64,000 nucleotides of DNA, taken from the NCBI RefSeq assembly GCF_003584645.1, contig NZ_AP017928.1:832981-896980 (forward strand), given 5' to 3'. Each line of letters opens with the position of its first letter. Position 1 is the stretch's first letter. The DNA is from Methylocaldum marinum (GTDB taxonomy: Bacteria > Pseudomonadota > Gammaproteobacteria > Methylococcales > Methylococcaceae). Made by a program: the position numbers and the translations under genes. Under the pieces are notes generated by a model, which was not told the DNA's origin, ran no database searches, and was given only the letters and a program-made list of their open reading frames with translations. Positions 17,335-25,478 of the stretch are shown here, piece by piece.

Positions 17335-18813
17335 TTAATTTCTGACGGTAACCATCAGCGGGCTGGATTCTCCTTCGTTGCCGGAGGCATCGTAGGCTAC
17401 TGCGGTCAGCGTCTGGGTACCGTCCGGCACTAGCGTGGAGTCCCACATGAATGTGTACGGCGCAGTCGTGTCTTCACCGATCCGTATCTGGCCAGCGTAA
17501 AGAACTACGCGCGCCACGCCAAGGTTATCGGATGCGCTGACGCTGATGCTCACCCAGCCATGCACGAGCATGCCCGCATCGGGGCTGGTAATGTCCACTG
17601 CTGGTGCCAGTGTATCGGGTGGCTGGGTTTCGATGGCCGCCTGGACTGCCCTGGCGGCATTGATCCGGCCATAGCCGAGGTTCGGTTCGAACCGAAAGTT
17701 GGGCTGGTCGGCCGTTCTCTTGAGGATGGTCTCGACTTCGTCAGGAGTAAGCTGTGGATTGGCAGTCATGATCAGGGCCAGTACGCTTGCAGCAATCGGG
17801 CTGGAGAATGAGGTGCCCGACCATGTGCCGTAGCCGCCGCCGTTCATGGTCGTGACGATCAAGGACCCCGGCGCGGCCACGTCGATGTGTTGCCCGTAAT
17901 TTGACCAGGCGGGCCTATCGTCGTTCTGATCAGTCGCCGACACGGTGATAAGGTAAGGGTTATCGCTGTAGCCGGGATCGATTCCATCGTTCATCGCCGC
18001 ATTGACAACCAAGCCCCCGAGGCTGCGGACATATTGTGCGGCGTGAGTGACCGCCATGCTGGCTCCGACGTCGTAGCTTATGTTCGCCACTCTGGCGCCG
18101 TGGTCGGCCGCCAAGATCAAGCCGTTCACGATATCGCTCCAGTAGGCGCTGCCGTCGCTGCGGTCAGAAACCCGGATCGGCATCAGCCGGCTGCTCCAGG
18201 CCACCGAAGCGACGCCGATCCCGTTGCCGGTGGAGGCCGCAACTGCGCCGGCAACGGCTGTCCCATGGTTATTGATGTCGCTGGTATCGTAAACGTCCGG
18301 GGTACCGGCCACTGTATTTATCCCGGGCACCAAGGCGGAAGCCAGGTCCGGATGCGAGCTATCGACGCCCGTGTCCAGAACCGCGACCATTACCGTTTGG
18401 CCGCTGCTTATAGGCCATGCGCCGGGTGCTTCTATCTTCGCCAAATGCCATTGTTCGGAATACCGGGGATCATCCGGCGCTGCTTGGCCGACCGGAGCCA
18501 GCACGTCCGGCTCGGCGAATTCGACCATTCCGTTTTGTGCCAGGACATACGCTGTCTCCAGTTCCGTTCCCATGGCGACTTCAACGATGTGGATGCGGAG
18601 ATGAGGAAGTGTGCCTCTGGAAAACGCACCGTTCTCTTGCAGTAGCGCGTTGAATTCAATATCGCTGACGCCTGCGCGCGGCTGTGCGAGGATTCGCCCG
18701 GCCGCGAATTCGGAAGCACTGGCGTCCGCCATTACCGGAGCCAAGGCCAGGACAAATACGTGAAACCGTTTGGCGAGAAGATGCAGAAATGTACGTGATG
18801 TGTTCGCATGCAT
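17335..18813 (-). CDS. Secreted subtilisin-like serine peptidase (S8) with C-terminal Ig-like domain
   Basis: The 492-residue protein has a signal peptide (about 1-34), a propeptide-like region with GRILAQPRAGVS (40-110), then the S8 domain with the complete triad: Asp147 (VLDTGVD), His183 (NNHGTAVAG) and Ser335 (GTSFSSP). Residues 405-492 form a bacterial Ig-like module (ITSPDAGMLVHG... SVSASDNLGVA) of the type often found at the end of surface proteases. It should be exported and process surface or matrix proteins. It stands alone between two EPS blocks, and a c-di-GMP-I riboswitch lies in its leader, so matrix remodelling under c-di-GMP control is a reasonable inference. Confidence 0.93.
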   Translation of the reverse strand: MHANTSRTFLHLLAKRFHVFVLALAPVMADASASEFAAGRILAQPRAGVSDIEFNALLQENGAFSRGTLPHLRIHIVEVAMGTELETAYVLAQNGMVEFAEPDVLAPVGQAAPDDPRYSEQWHLAKIEAPGAWPISSGQTVMVAVLDTGVDSSHPDLASALVPGINTVAGTPDVYDTSDINNHGTAVAGAVAASTGNGIGVASVAWSSRLMPIRVSDRSDGSAYWSDIVNGLILAADHGARVANISYDVGASMAVTHAAQYVRSLGGLVVNAAMNDGIDPGYSDNPYLITVSATDQNDDRPAWSNYGQHIDVAAPGSLIVTTMNGGGYGTWSGTSFSSPIAASVLALIMTANPQLTPDEVETILKRTADQPNFRFEPNLGYGRINAARAVQAAIETQPPDTLAPAVDITSPDAGMLVHGWVSISVSASDNLGVARVVLYAGQIRIGEDTTAPYTFMWDSTLVPDGTQTLTAVAYDASGNEGESSPLMVTVRN

Positions 18814-18880
18814 AACCGTCTATCCGATGAACGCTCGAATAAGGCACACCGGACAAACGATCACCGAGTGGACAGCGTTG

Positions 18881-18959
18881 TCTGGCAATCCCGCTACCGT
18901 AGGAAGAATCTCCCTTAGGCCGGAGACTTTGCGGCGCCACCTTTCGGTGGGTGTGCCTT
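18881..18959 (-). promoter_or_regulatory. c-di-GMP-I (GEMM-I) riboswitch
   Basis: On the minus strand, about 70 nt upstream of the subtilase start, the leader shows the GEMM-I landmarks in order: a P1b-type hairpin CACC-GAAA-GGTG with a GNRA tetraloop, the conserved core GCAAAGTCTCCGGCCTAA, and the 3' segment TACGGTAGCGGGATTGCC. These match the class I c-di-GMP aptamer consensus as I know it. In addition, AAGGCACACC (18959-18950, overlapping the 5' part of the aptamer) is perfectly complementary to GGTGTGCCTT at 18850-18841, downstream of the aptamer and about 28 nt before the start codon, which could form an alternative structure. Whether ligand turns expression on or off cannot be read directly. 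Confidence 0.85.
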
Positions 18960-19045
18960 TTTCAATTAATTTGTAGTTATTAAATATATATAGAAGTTTT
19001 CTTAACTTATTTTTGTGAACTCGCTTGAAGAATTGGCGAGACTTT

Positions 19046-19262
19046 TCATATGTCGGCTCGATGCACGCACTCCTTGCGTTTCAGCGGGGCGCCTTTGCCA
19101 GCCGATTCATCTGTACACGTGCGCGCTGGGAAAACGAGTTTGCCGCACAGCGCTTTGACCTCGGCGTTGAGTTGTTCCCCTTTCTGCCGAAGAGCTTCCA
19201 GGGCGGCCTGGTCGATGTTTTTGCATGTAAACGCATCAACAGGGTTAAGTCTTGTAATAACG
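19046..19262 (-). pseudogene. Coding-like C-terminal fragment of an unidentified gene
   Basis: A 71-codon minus-strand frame without a start codon ends in TGA at 19046. It reads like real protein (NPVDAFTCKNIDQAALEALR, then QKGEQLNAEVKALCGKLV), with helix-like composition and sensible codon use, and is joined to unrelated sequence at its 5' end next to the IS630 fragment. I cannot name the family. It looks like the tail of a gene cut by the insertion events in this gap. Confidence 0.3.
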
Positions 19263-19329
19263 TGTGATCACAAGACACGCCCCCTCATGCCCGTGGCCAC
19301 CCCTCCGGGACGCTTCAAATAGATTCATA

Positions 19330-19518
19330 CGCCCCAAACATGGCTCTTGGCTCAATCTGATCGAGTACGCCTTCTCCAAGATGGCTCGGACCTTTCTTCG
19401 CCAAATCTGCGTCACCTCCAAGGCAGAACTCAAGGAGCGAATACTCACAGGCATTGCCGAGTTCAACGAGGCGCCCATGTCATCCCGCTGGAAAAAGTTC
19501 GACTTGGGGCTCACATAA
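19330..19518 (+). pseudogene. IS630-family transposase, C-terminal fragment
   Basis: The last 62 residues of an IS630-type DDE transposase are present: PKHGSWLNLIEYAFSKM contains the final catalytic glutamate in its usual WLNLIE context, followed by RTFLRQI and ELKERILTGIAEFNE. Everything upstream, including the two catalytic aspartates, is gone. It is a decayed insertion remnant lying just before the DGR target gene. Confidence 0.75.
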
Positions 19519-19608
19519 TTTGTAATCCTTTTAAAGGGATGTACTACTACAATTCAGGACCCACCGTTACACTGACCTCGAATACTCAATCCGCAAAGGA
19601 GTTTCTTG

Positions 19609-20613
19609 ATGCCTTTTTCTTGCCGCCCCGGCTTGCATTTAGCGCTTCTGTCCATCTTGCTGCTTTGTCCGTTTTCCGCTTCGGCCATCCTGCCCGACGA
19701 GGAGCCTGCTCCGCCTAAAGCAGTTCAGAATAAGCCGGTGTCCAAGCCGAAACCACGGGAAGACACTAATTCCAAAAAAGCTGAAAACCAGACGTCAAAC
19801 CGCGCTGCCGGCAAAAGCTTCCGAGATTGCGGCGACTGCCCCGAGATGGTCCGCATCCCCGGTGGCAGCTTTATGATGGGAGCCTCGTCCGGAGAAGACG
19901 GCAGCCAGGATGACGAAGGCCCGCTCCACATGGTCCGGGTGGACGGCTTCGCCATCGGCAAATACGAGGTGACGCGGGCGCAGTTCGCCGCCTTCGTGGA
20001 CGATACCGGTTATGAAAGTTCCGGCTGCTATACGTGGAACGGCAGTAAATGGGAAGAGGATTCCAGCGCTTCCTGGCGACGGCCCGGCTTCTCCCAAGGC
20101 GGGGATCATCCGGTGGTCTGCGTCAGTTTCGAGGATGCGGAAGCCTATACCCGCTGGCTGAACCGCAAGACCGGCAAAACCTTTCGGCTGCCAACTGAAT
20201 CGGAATGGGAGTATGCGGCAAGGGCTGGCACGGATGCGGCGCGCTACTGGGGCGAGGATGGGGATGATGCCTGCCGGTATGCCAATGTGGGCGACCGAAC
20301 GGCTAAACAGACCCTCCAGAATCGGACGGTGCATGATTGCAGCGACGGCTATGTTTACACGGCACCCGTAGGCAGTTTCAAGCCCAACCGGTTCGGCTTG
20401 TACGACGTGCTGGGTAACGTGTGGGAATGGACGTGTTCCTCGTACACGGAGCGGTACGACGGCAGCGAGACGGAATATGGGAGCAGTGGCCGCCGGGTCG
20501 TCCGGGACGGTTCGTGGTTCGACGCACCGGAGGACGTGCGTTCCGCCAACCGCGGTTGGAGCGGTCCAACGCTCCTGTTCAACAACCTCGGCTTTCGTCT
20601 CGCCCATGACTGA
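19609..20613 (+). CDS. Secreted FGE-sulfatase/C-type-lectin-fold protein, probable DGR target
   Basis: ATG 19609 has AAAGGAG 8 nt upstream; the product has 334 residues with a signal peptide (ALLSILLLCPFSASA). Residues 80-334 form a formylglycine-generating-enzyme-like domain: MVRIPGGSFMMG, KYEVTRAQFAAFV, FRLPTESEWEYAARAG, GNVWEWT. The C-terminus RDGSWFDAPEDVRSANRG...NNLGFRLA is the pattern of variable regions of DGR target proteins, where adenine-derived Asn codons in the template are replaced. The true FGE active-site cysteines are not evident, so this is more likely a binding scaffold than a sulfatase activator. A hairpin and a partial avd gene follow on the same strand. As an exported protein, its variable face would be displayed outside the cytoplasm. 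Confidence 0.85.
   Translation: MPFSCRPGLHLALLSILLLCPFSASAILPDEEPAPPKAVQNKPVSKPKPREDTNSKKAENQTSNRAAGKSFRDCGDCPEMVRIPGGSFMMGASSGEDGSQDDEGPLHMVRVDGFAIGKYEVTRAQFAAFVDDTGYESSGCYTWNGSKWEEDSSASWRRPGFSQGGDHPVVCVSFEDAEAYTRWLNRKTGKTFRLPTESEWEYAARAGTDAARYWGEDGDDACRYANVGDRTAKQTLQNRTVHDCSDGYVYTAPVGSFKPNRFGLYDVLGNVWEWTCSSYTERYDGSETEYGSSGRRVVRDGSWFDAPEDVRSANRGWSGPTLLFNNLGFRLAHD
20490..20610 (+). other. Probable DGR variable region (VR) at the 3' end of the target gene
   Basis: The codons for VRDGSWFDAPEDVRSANRGW up to GFRLA align by eye with the usual VR skeleton RGGSW-NN-P-NVRSANR-N-NNNIGFRLA. Invariant residues are kept, while the usual Asn (AAY) positions are Phe, Asp, Ala, Gly, Trp, Ser, Thr, Leu, Leu and Phe, the outcome expected of adenine mutagenesis. 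Boundaries are approximate because no template repeat was found to define them. Confidence 0.6.
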
Positions 20614-20660
20614 TTCCCTGTGTGCTTTGCTCTTTTTCCTTCTTTTTCTTTCGGCGGGGT

Positions 20661-20683
20661 TCCAAGGGGCGGAGCCCCTTGGA
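20661..20683. other. Perfect 10-bp hairpin downstream of the VR
   Basis: TCCAAGGGGC-GGA-GCCCCTTGGA lies 48 bp after the target stop, preceded by a pyrimidine-rich tract. Hairpin or cruciform structures just downstream of the VR are known to be needed for target recognition in characterised DGRs. It lacks a following T-run, so an ordinary terminator is less likely. Confidence 0.55.
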
Positions 20684-20708
20684 CGATGATTGTTCGGAGG
20701 GTCGATTC

Positions 20709-21224
20709 ATGGCGGATACCACGCCCAAGGCCGTCGACGATTGCCACGAGCTGCTGCGCTGGATTATTCCGCGGTTGGACAAATTCCCGCGCAGCCGCCG
20801 CTTCACCCTCGGCGAGCGCATCGAGACCGGTCTCCTGGACGTGCTGGAGGCGTTGACCGCCGCCGCTTACCGGCAGGACAAACGCCTCTGGCAGGACCTG
20901 GCCAACCGCCGCATCAATCGCCAGATACCGTTCCAAGGCCCGGGCGTCTTCAAATTGCCGATCTTCGACCCGGCAGCCGGCACCCCTGATTTGCCGACTA
21001 TGACCCTGCCGCACCGCACGCCAGGACCAGCCGCGTTGATTATACTGGCCACACTGTTTTTGTCAGGGGATGGGGGGCAGTCTATATGCATGACATTCAA
21101 AATGGTTTTCGGATCGGTGGCCAGTTCGTTTCCTGGGGAACGACGCTGGCGGAAGCGTGCCGGCTGCTCGGCATCCAGCCGGGGCACGGCCGCCACAGAG
21201 CGGAAGAAGTCCGGCTGCTCGTAA
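20709..21224 (+). pseudogene. avd: Truncated Avd-like DGR accessory protein with an unrelated tail
   Basis: ATG 20709 has GGAGG 7 nt upstream. Residues 1-72 resemble the accessory variability determinant, a four-helix-bundle protein that binds the DGR reverse transcriptase: ELLRWIIPRLDKFPRSRRFTLGERIE, LLDVLEALTAAAY, KRLWQDLANRRINRQ. After residue 72 the frame changes to proline-rich, non-helical sequence and runs into the next gene, so the last helices of the usual 110-130-residue Avd are missing. A deletion junction near 20925 is inferred. The remaining template repeat and reverse transcriptase, normally downstream, are absent. Confidence 0.65.
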
Positions 21225-22063
21225 CGAGCGCCTACGGCTTTGCGGCGGTGAGCGCGCACCTCGATGCGCCCGCGACGGATCGCCCGGTAATGGGCGTCGC
21301 TTTCGAGCTTGCGCCCGCGGAGACCGGAACGCCCGAGCCTGAAACCTGGGCCGCGCCCTTGTCCGAACGCTTGGGACCGCCGGACCAGATGACCCGTTCC
21401 GAAATCCCGTCCTATGCCGATCCGGCCAACTCCGTGCCGTTCTGGGCTCGCTGGGAATCTCCCGAGATCAGTGTCGGCTTGTCGATCTTCGGCGGCCTGC
21501 GCAAAGTCGAAGGCGGCCAATCGGCCGGTATTCTATCGCTAGGCTGGAGTACGCGACTTGCCGCACAGCCTTATATGGAGGAATGGCGTATGCACGTCGC
21601 CCGACTGTCGGCGATGGCCGAGCGACCGTCGCAGTTACGGACCTTCGTATTGGATTGGCCGCAGAATACCTATTGGCTGACGGGCGACGCCAGCCCGGAG
21701 GCGCTGGCCGCTCGGGAGGCGCAAATCAGCCTGTACCAGCCCGCACTTTTGGATACACCCGCAAACATCGCCGCCAAGCTCAATCCGCAGAGCTTTGCAC
21801 TCTGGAACAGCAACGAGCATGGCATCTGGTGCGCTTCCACCCTGCGAGACAGCGTGATGTTCGAAATCGGCCGGCCGGTACAGGCCACCTGGGTCGAACT
21901 GCTGCCGGCAAAGGGGGCCGGCTATGCAATGCTCCAGCTCGGAAAGCATGGATTCTGGTACGTACAGGCCCGCCACGGCTCGCGCGCCATCCGCGATGCC
22001 GCGGAAATGCTCGCCGCCTTTCCAGGAGTGACCGTGAAACAGGAAGGTGGCTACGATTGCTGA
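21086..22063 (+). CDS. Hypothetical protein (325 aa)
   Basis: ATG 21086 follows a GGGGGG tract at ribosome-binding distance. The product is acidic and soluble, with no signal peptide or membrane segment: MHDIQNGFRIGGQFVSWGTTLAEACRLLG at the start, SERLGPPDQMTR and WARWESPEISVGLSIFGG in the middle, and WYVQARHGSRAIRDAAEML near the end. I recognise no catalytic motif. It is 32 bp from the next, frameshifted membrane gene, and the two may be a unit. Its 5' end overlaps the open tail of the truncated avd frame, so it probably arrived with, or marks, the deletion there. Confidence 0.6.
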   Translation: MHDIQNGFRIGGQFVSWGTTLAEACRLLGIQPGHGRHRAEEVRLLVTSAYGFAAVSAHLDAPATDRPVMGVAFELAPAETGTPEPETWAAPLSERLGPPDQMTRSEIPSYADPANSVPFWARWESPEISVGLSIFGGLRKVEGGQSAGILSLGWSTRLAAQPYMEEWRMHVARLSAMAERPSQLRTFVLDWPQNTYWLTGDASPEALAAREAQISLYQPALLDTPANIAAKLNPQSFALWNSNEHGIWCASTLRDSVMFEIGRPVQATWVELLPAKGAGYAMLQLGKHGFWYVQARHGSRAIRDAAEMLAAFPGVTVKQEGGYDC

Positions 22064-22095
22064 CTTTTCATGCATCGGATGCGGACGCTTCACCC

Positions 22096-22888
22096 ATGAA
22101 AATCGTCACGATCATACTTTTGGTACTCGGCGCACTGCTCGCGCTCGGGGTTTTTCTGGCCGTCCTGCCCTGGATCGAGGTTGCCGTGCTCAATAGGTTT
22201 TTCGCCAAGGAGATCGCCACCAACGCAGACCTGCCCTGGGCGGCGCCCGGCCGCAAGGCGCGCTACTTATTCGCTGAAATCCTGGGACTGGAACAACGGG
22301 CTCACCGGCGTCCCCGCCTGGGGCTCGAACGCCGGGCATAAGGAAAATCCGATCGACACGGTATACAAGGCCTTCGCCTTCCTCGAGAAACACCGCGCGA
22401 TGAACACCTGGCCTGCAACCGGAACCTTCGAAACCTACAGTGTCTATGACCAGATCCAACCCGGCGACATACACCACCAGGACGACTACGGCAACACCAT
22501 CGTAACCTACACCCAGCGCGTGGCGCCCTCTCGCTTCGTCATCGTTTCGATCGAACCGACCGTCATCGTCATGCAATCCGTGCCGGAACTGCCCGCATGG
22601 CGGGAGGAATACGTGCAGCAGGGATATTCGCGCGACAGCCGCTGGATACGGTGGTTTATGAGCCTGCCGGAGCAGCAGCGCTTGCCCGACCTGGTCTGGC
22701 TGCAAAACCCGCTGAAGTTCGGCACCGCGCTGCCGTGCGGGAGCGGCTGGAAATGGTTCTCGCCCGACCTCGAACTACTACCCACGGATTTGCCACTGGT
22801 CGAGAACGGCAGCGCAGTGATTCCGCTCGATCGCGGTCAGCTGAAATTCCAGCCCAGCGGATCGGGATGGCGTGTCGTGCGGGAATGA
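22096..22888 (+). pseudogene. Membrane-anchored hypothetical protein with a frameshift
   Basis: The first frame begins at ATG 22096 with a transmembrane segment (IILLVLGALLALGVFLAVLPW) and runs to about 22270; the following sequence continues as protein only in the +1 frame (NNGLTGVPAWGSNAG ... WRVVRE) to the stop at 22888. Joined, they give about 264 residues: one N-terminal anchor and a soluble domain with motifs YDQIQPGDIHHQDDYGNT and TVIVMQSVPELPAW. Either a recent inactivating frameshift or a sequencing error near 22265-22285. No family recognised; pairs with the preceding hypothetical gene. The 270 bp after it hold nothing I can assign. Confidence 0.5.
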
Positions 22889-23159
22889 GTCCCGTACAGG
22901 AGCGTCAGCACGGCTGCGTGACCGAAAACCGGCGACGGGTATTCAGCCCGTCAAATGCGTGAATTCTCGGCCACCGTGGAAACACGACGCTCATGACGGC
23001 GACGATCGCCGGCCCACGCACCGGAAGCCCTGAGCGGTTGCGGGTGTTGAGGACGAGCACGAAGGCTGATCAGGCAACCCCGTCGCGGGATTACGGTGTC
23101 TTAGGTAGACGTCCGCCATAATCATTGGTGGAGCGATCATCGCGAGGCGAGGCTGCTTG

Positions 23160-24266
23160 CTAGGGGGTTGGTATAAACGATGTCGACTGCTTGACATCCT
23201 GGCGGTATACACCGAGTGGCTTGATAAAGCTGAATCCGATGCTACCGTTCCGCAGGGCGGGGACGATGTTATATATATATTGGTCCATAATATCCTGCAG
23301 TTTAGCGATGTCCGTCTTCGGAATCACCATAACATCAAACGGCTGGAGATACATATCATTCGTGGATAGTCCTTCCAAATCGGCTTCCAAATTCCTAACG
23401 ATATATGTAGCCTGATTACCGATATTCTTCCTTAAAATTACGACATTCCTCATTTCGGCCTTGTTGGTATGCCCGCCCGCTGCCGCGATCGCCTGCAGCG
23501 CCGTCATTGGCCATGAATAGTTAACGATGCCGGGATGACCTACCTCGCCTGCAATATAAATCTTGGGTGGAACGACATTTTGCAGCGAAACATAGACCTC
23601 GTCCATGCCCGGTAACGGTAACAATTTTCTCCCATCTTTAGTGTGAACGGCGCTTGAAGCGGGGGCCGTGACGTCGACCACTACGACGGGATCGGACAAG
23701 AGAGGCCGATACAAGTACTCCAACTCCGAGGCCAATTGATCTATGGATTTGCCTTCGCAGGAATGGGTTTTAATCAATGGTAGAGAGATGCGCCCATCCG
23801 GCCGGACAATTGTGTGTGTATCGAGTTCAGACTGGTAAGGAAAACGAACTGAAAGGTTATCCCCGATAGATATGAGATAGGTTTTTTCGTCAGGCTTTGG
23901 CAAATCCGAAAACCGCTGGCTATAGCTAGATTCGATCAAAGCCCTCGCCTCGTCCACTGTCGCTCCCGCAATGAGCAAAGAAGGTAAAAAGGGTAGAGCA
24001 GCTTTGCCGTCCGGCGAAATTTGTACCGAGGTGTTAAATTCTGGGTGCCTCGCATACTTGACGCTGAGGATGTCTCCAACCGAAAGACGATATTCAGGAG
24101 GCACGGCATAATTAATCGTGGCGGGGATAACCTTCCCAAGATTCGCGTCGAAAACATTCACCGATGGTGTGCTTGTCACCTGCTGAGGATGAACGCCGCC
24201 ACAACTACTTAAAATGCCGATGGATAATAGGCAAGCGGTAACCCGTATAGATAACCTGATATTCAT
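23160..24266 (-). CDS. Polysaccharide export lipoprotein, Wza-like
   Basis: The 368-residue protein has a lipoprotein signal (IGILSSCGG, lipobox Cys22), the polysaccharide-export domain (PPEYRLSVGDILSVKYARHPE, then ISPDGKAALPFL and a second copy VRPDGRISLPLI), and SLBB-type repeats (VPPKIYIAGEVGHPGIV). Proteins of this kind form the outer-membrane channel for EPS or capsule. The two copies of the beta-grasp-like export motif are a little unusual. It is the last gene of EPS block 2 and works with the Wzz/GumC-like protein two genes upstream. About 210 bp of AT-rich spacer separates it from the PilZ gene. Confidence 0.9.
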   Translation of the reverse strand: MNIRLSIRVTACLLSIGILSSCGGVHPQQVTSTPSVNVFDANLGKVIPATINYAVPPEYRLSVGDILSVKYARHPEFNTSVQISPDGKAALPFLPSLLIAGATVDEARALIESSYSQRFSDLPKPDEKTYLISIGDNLSVRFPYQSELDTHTIVRPDGRISLPLIKTHSCEGKSIDQLASELEYLYRPLLSDPVVVVDVTAPASSAVHTKDGRKLLPLPGMDEVYVSLQNVVPPKIYIAGEVGHPGIVNYSWPMTALQAIAAAGGHTNKAEMRNVVILRKNIGNQATYIVRNLEADLEGLSTNDMYLQPFDVMVIPKTDIAKLQDIMDQYIYNIVPALRNGSIGFSFIKPLGVYRQDVKQSTSFIPTP

Positions 24267-24480
24267 ATGAAATGGGTGCTAGCAAATTCAAGACTTTATT
24301 TATACAATGGCGCCAGGATGAGTATTCTACTTTCTACTTCGAACGCTGCATTATTGTTATATCAATTATAAAAGACGTCTAGCATATCCTGACTGAAAGC
24401 AAGCACCAATAATCCTATTTAAGATCTGAGCTACTGAGGTATAATTCCCAATCGGAAACTACTTTCGATAAGTCCTTTGG

Positions 24481-25467
24481 CTAGTGCTGTCGACTAGGCA
24501 TTTCAATCTGATTTAATAACGCGCCTAAGACCCGCGCACCGGCCTGTCTAAACCTATCCACGGCGTCCCGGCAGCTATGTTTATCCGTTTTTCCCGATTC
24601 AATCACCAAAAAAACTCCATCCGCATATTTAGCCATGTTCAGGATTAATGGGGATTCGCTTGGAGGCAAGCCGTCAATGATCGTATAGGAATAGCGATTC
24701 CGAAACGAAGTGATAATGTTCTCGACGTGTGAATCCTTGACTTCTCCGAAATACTCTTCGGCACCGGATCTAATGATATAAGGCGCATGTTTTCCAAGAT
24801 CGACCAGCGCCTCATCCAGTGAGGCTTGGCCGAATAGGATTTCATTCAATCCTTTAACGCCGGACTCATTCTTGGCGATTTCATTATTGCTTCCTGCATC
24901 CACGAAAAGAATTGTCTTTCCCGGAATCCTGGATAAAGTTGCGGCTAACCACCAGGATAATGTTGAAACCCCGGATCCCTTATGTGAACTCGAGAGGATG
25001 ATGACTTTCGACGAGGCATCGGGAAACGCCACGCCGAAAAACTCCAAAAGGCGCTTGAACTCGCTTTCCAGACCTGCGGGCATCGCATAATGCGAAGGAT
25101 TGATGAGATCCCTTCCATCACGGCTGGAAGCCATTCCGGTCTTGATGAGTTCAACACCCACCAGGCAACGTCCATCAGGCGTTCTCGAGGATCTGACAAC
25201 CCGGTATTTGGCTTCTCTGACAGCGTTCTGCGGAAGAAGAAGCGGGGAAACCAAGGCGACCCGTATCTCTTGTCTTAAAAGGGATTCCAAAAAACCTGGA
25301 GATCCGAGCGTATGTTTGTCTTCGGCGTGGTCGAGAATCTGCAATAATAGTCCAGCCTCCGATATGTCTATCACAAAAGCGTCGAAAGAACGCTCGTTGT
25401 CGGCCAATACTACACGCACAGGAAAGCGGGTTCTGGTACGAGGAAATTTGCGATTTTCCGTGGCCAT
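24481..25467 (-). CDS. PilZ domain fused to a CpsD/BY-kinase-like ATPase with degenerate Walker A
   Basis: Residues 1-110 form a PilZ domain with RKFPRTRTR (RxxxR c-di-GMP motif) and DISEAGLLL (D/NxSxxG motif). Residues 140-328 are a CpsD/MinD-type P-loop domain: SSSHKGSGVST replaces the usual GKS/T loop (Val where the P-loop Lys belongs), ILFVDAG stands for Walker A' and YTIIDGLPPSES for Walker B. There is no C-terminal tyrosine cluster. In Wzc/Wzz-dependent systems such proteins pair with the chain-length protein, whose gene is 12 bp upstream here. The fusion suggests a c-di-GMP-responsive regulator of EPS polymer length or export rather than an active tyrosine kinase. Confidence 0.85.
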   Translation of the reverse strand: MATENRKFPRTRTRFPVRVVLADNERSFDAFVIDISEAGLLLQILDHAEDKHTLGSPGFLESLLRQEIRVALVSPLLLPQNAVREAKYRVVRSSRTPDGRCLVGVELIKTGMASSRDGRDLINPSHYAMPAGLESEFKRLLEFFGVAFPDASSKVIILSSSHKGSGVSTLSWWLAATLSRIPGKTILFVDAGSNNEIAKNESGVKGLNEILFGQASLDEALVDLGKHAPYIIRSGAEEYFGEVKDSHVENIITSFRNRYSYTIIDGLPPSESPLILNMAKYADGVFLVIESGKTDKHSCRDAVDRFRQAGARVLGALLNQIEMPSRQH

Positions 25468-25478
25468 TTCAAAACGCC

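Noticed and set aside
19609..20613. Genuine formylglycine-generating enzyme (sulfatase activator)
   Set aside because: No sulfatase gene nearby, no evident active-site cysteine pair, and the C-terminus has the DGR variable-region pattern, so a binding protein is more likely.
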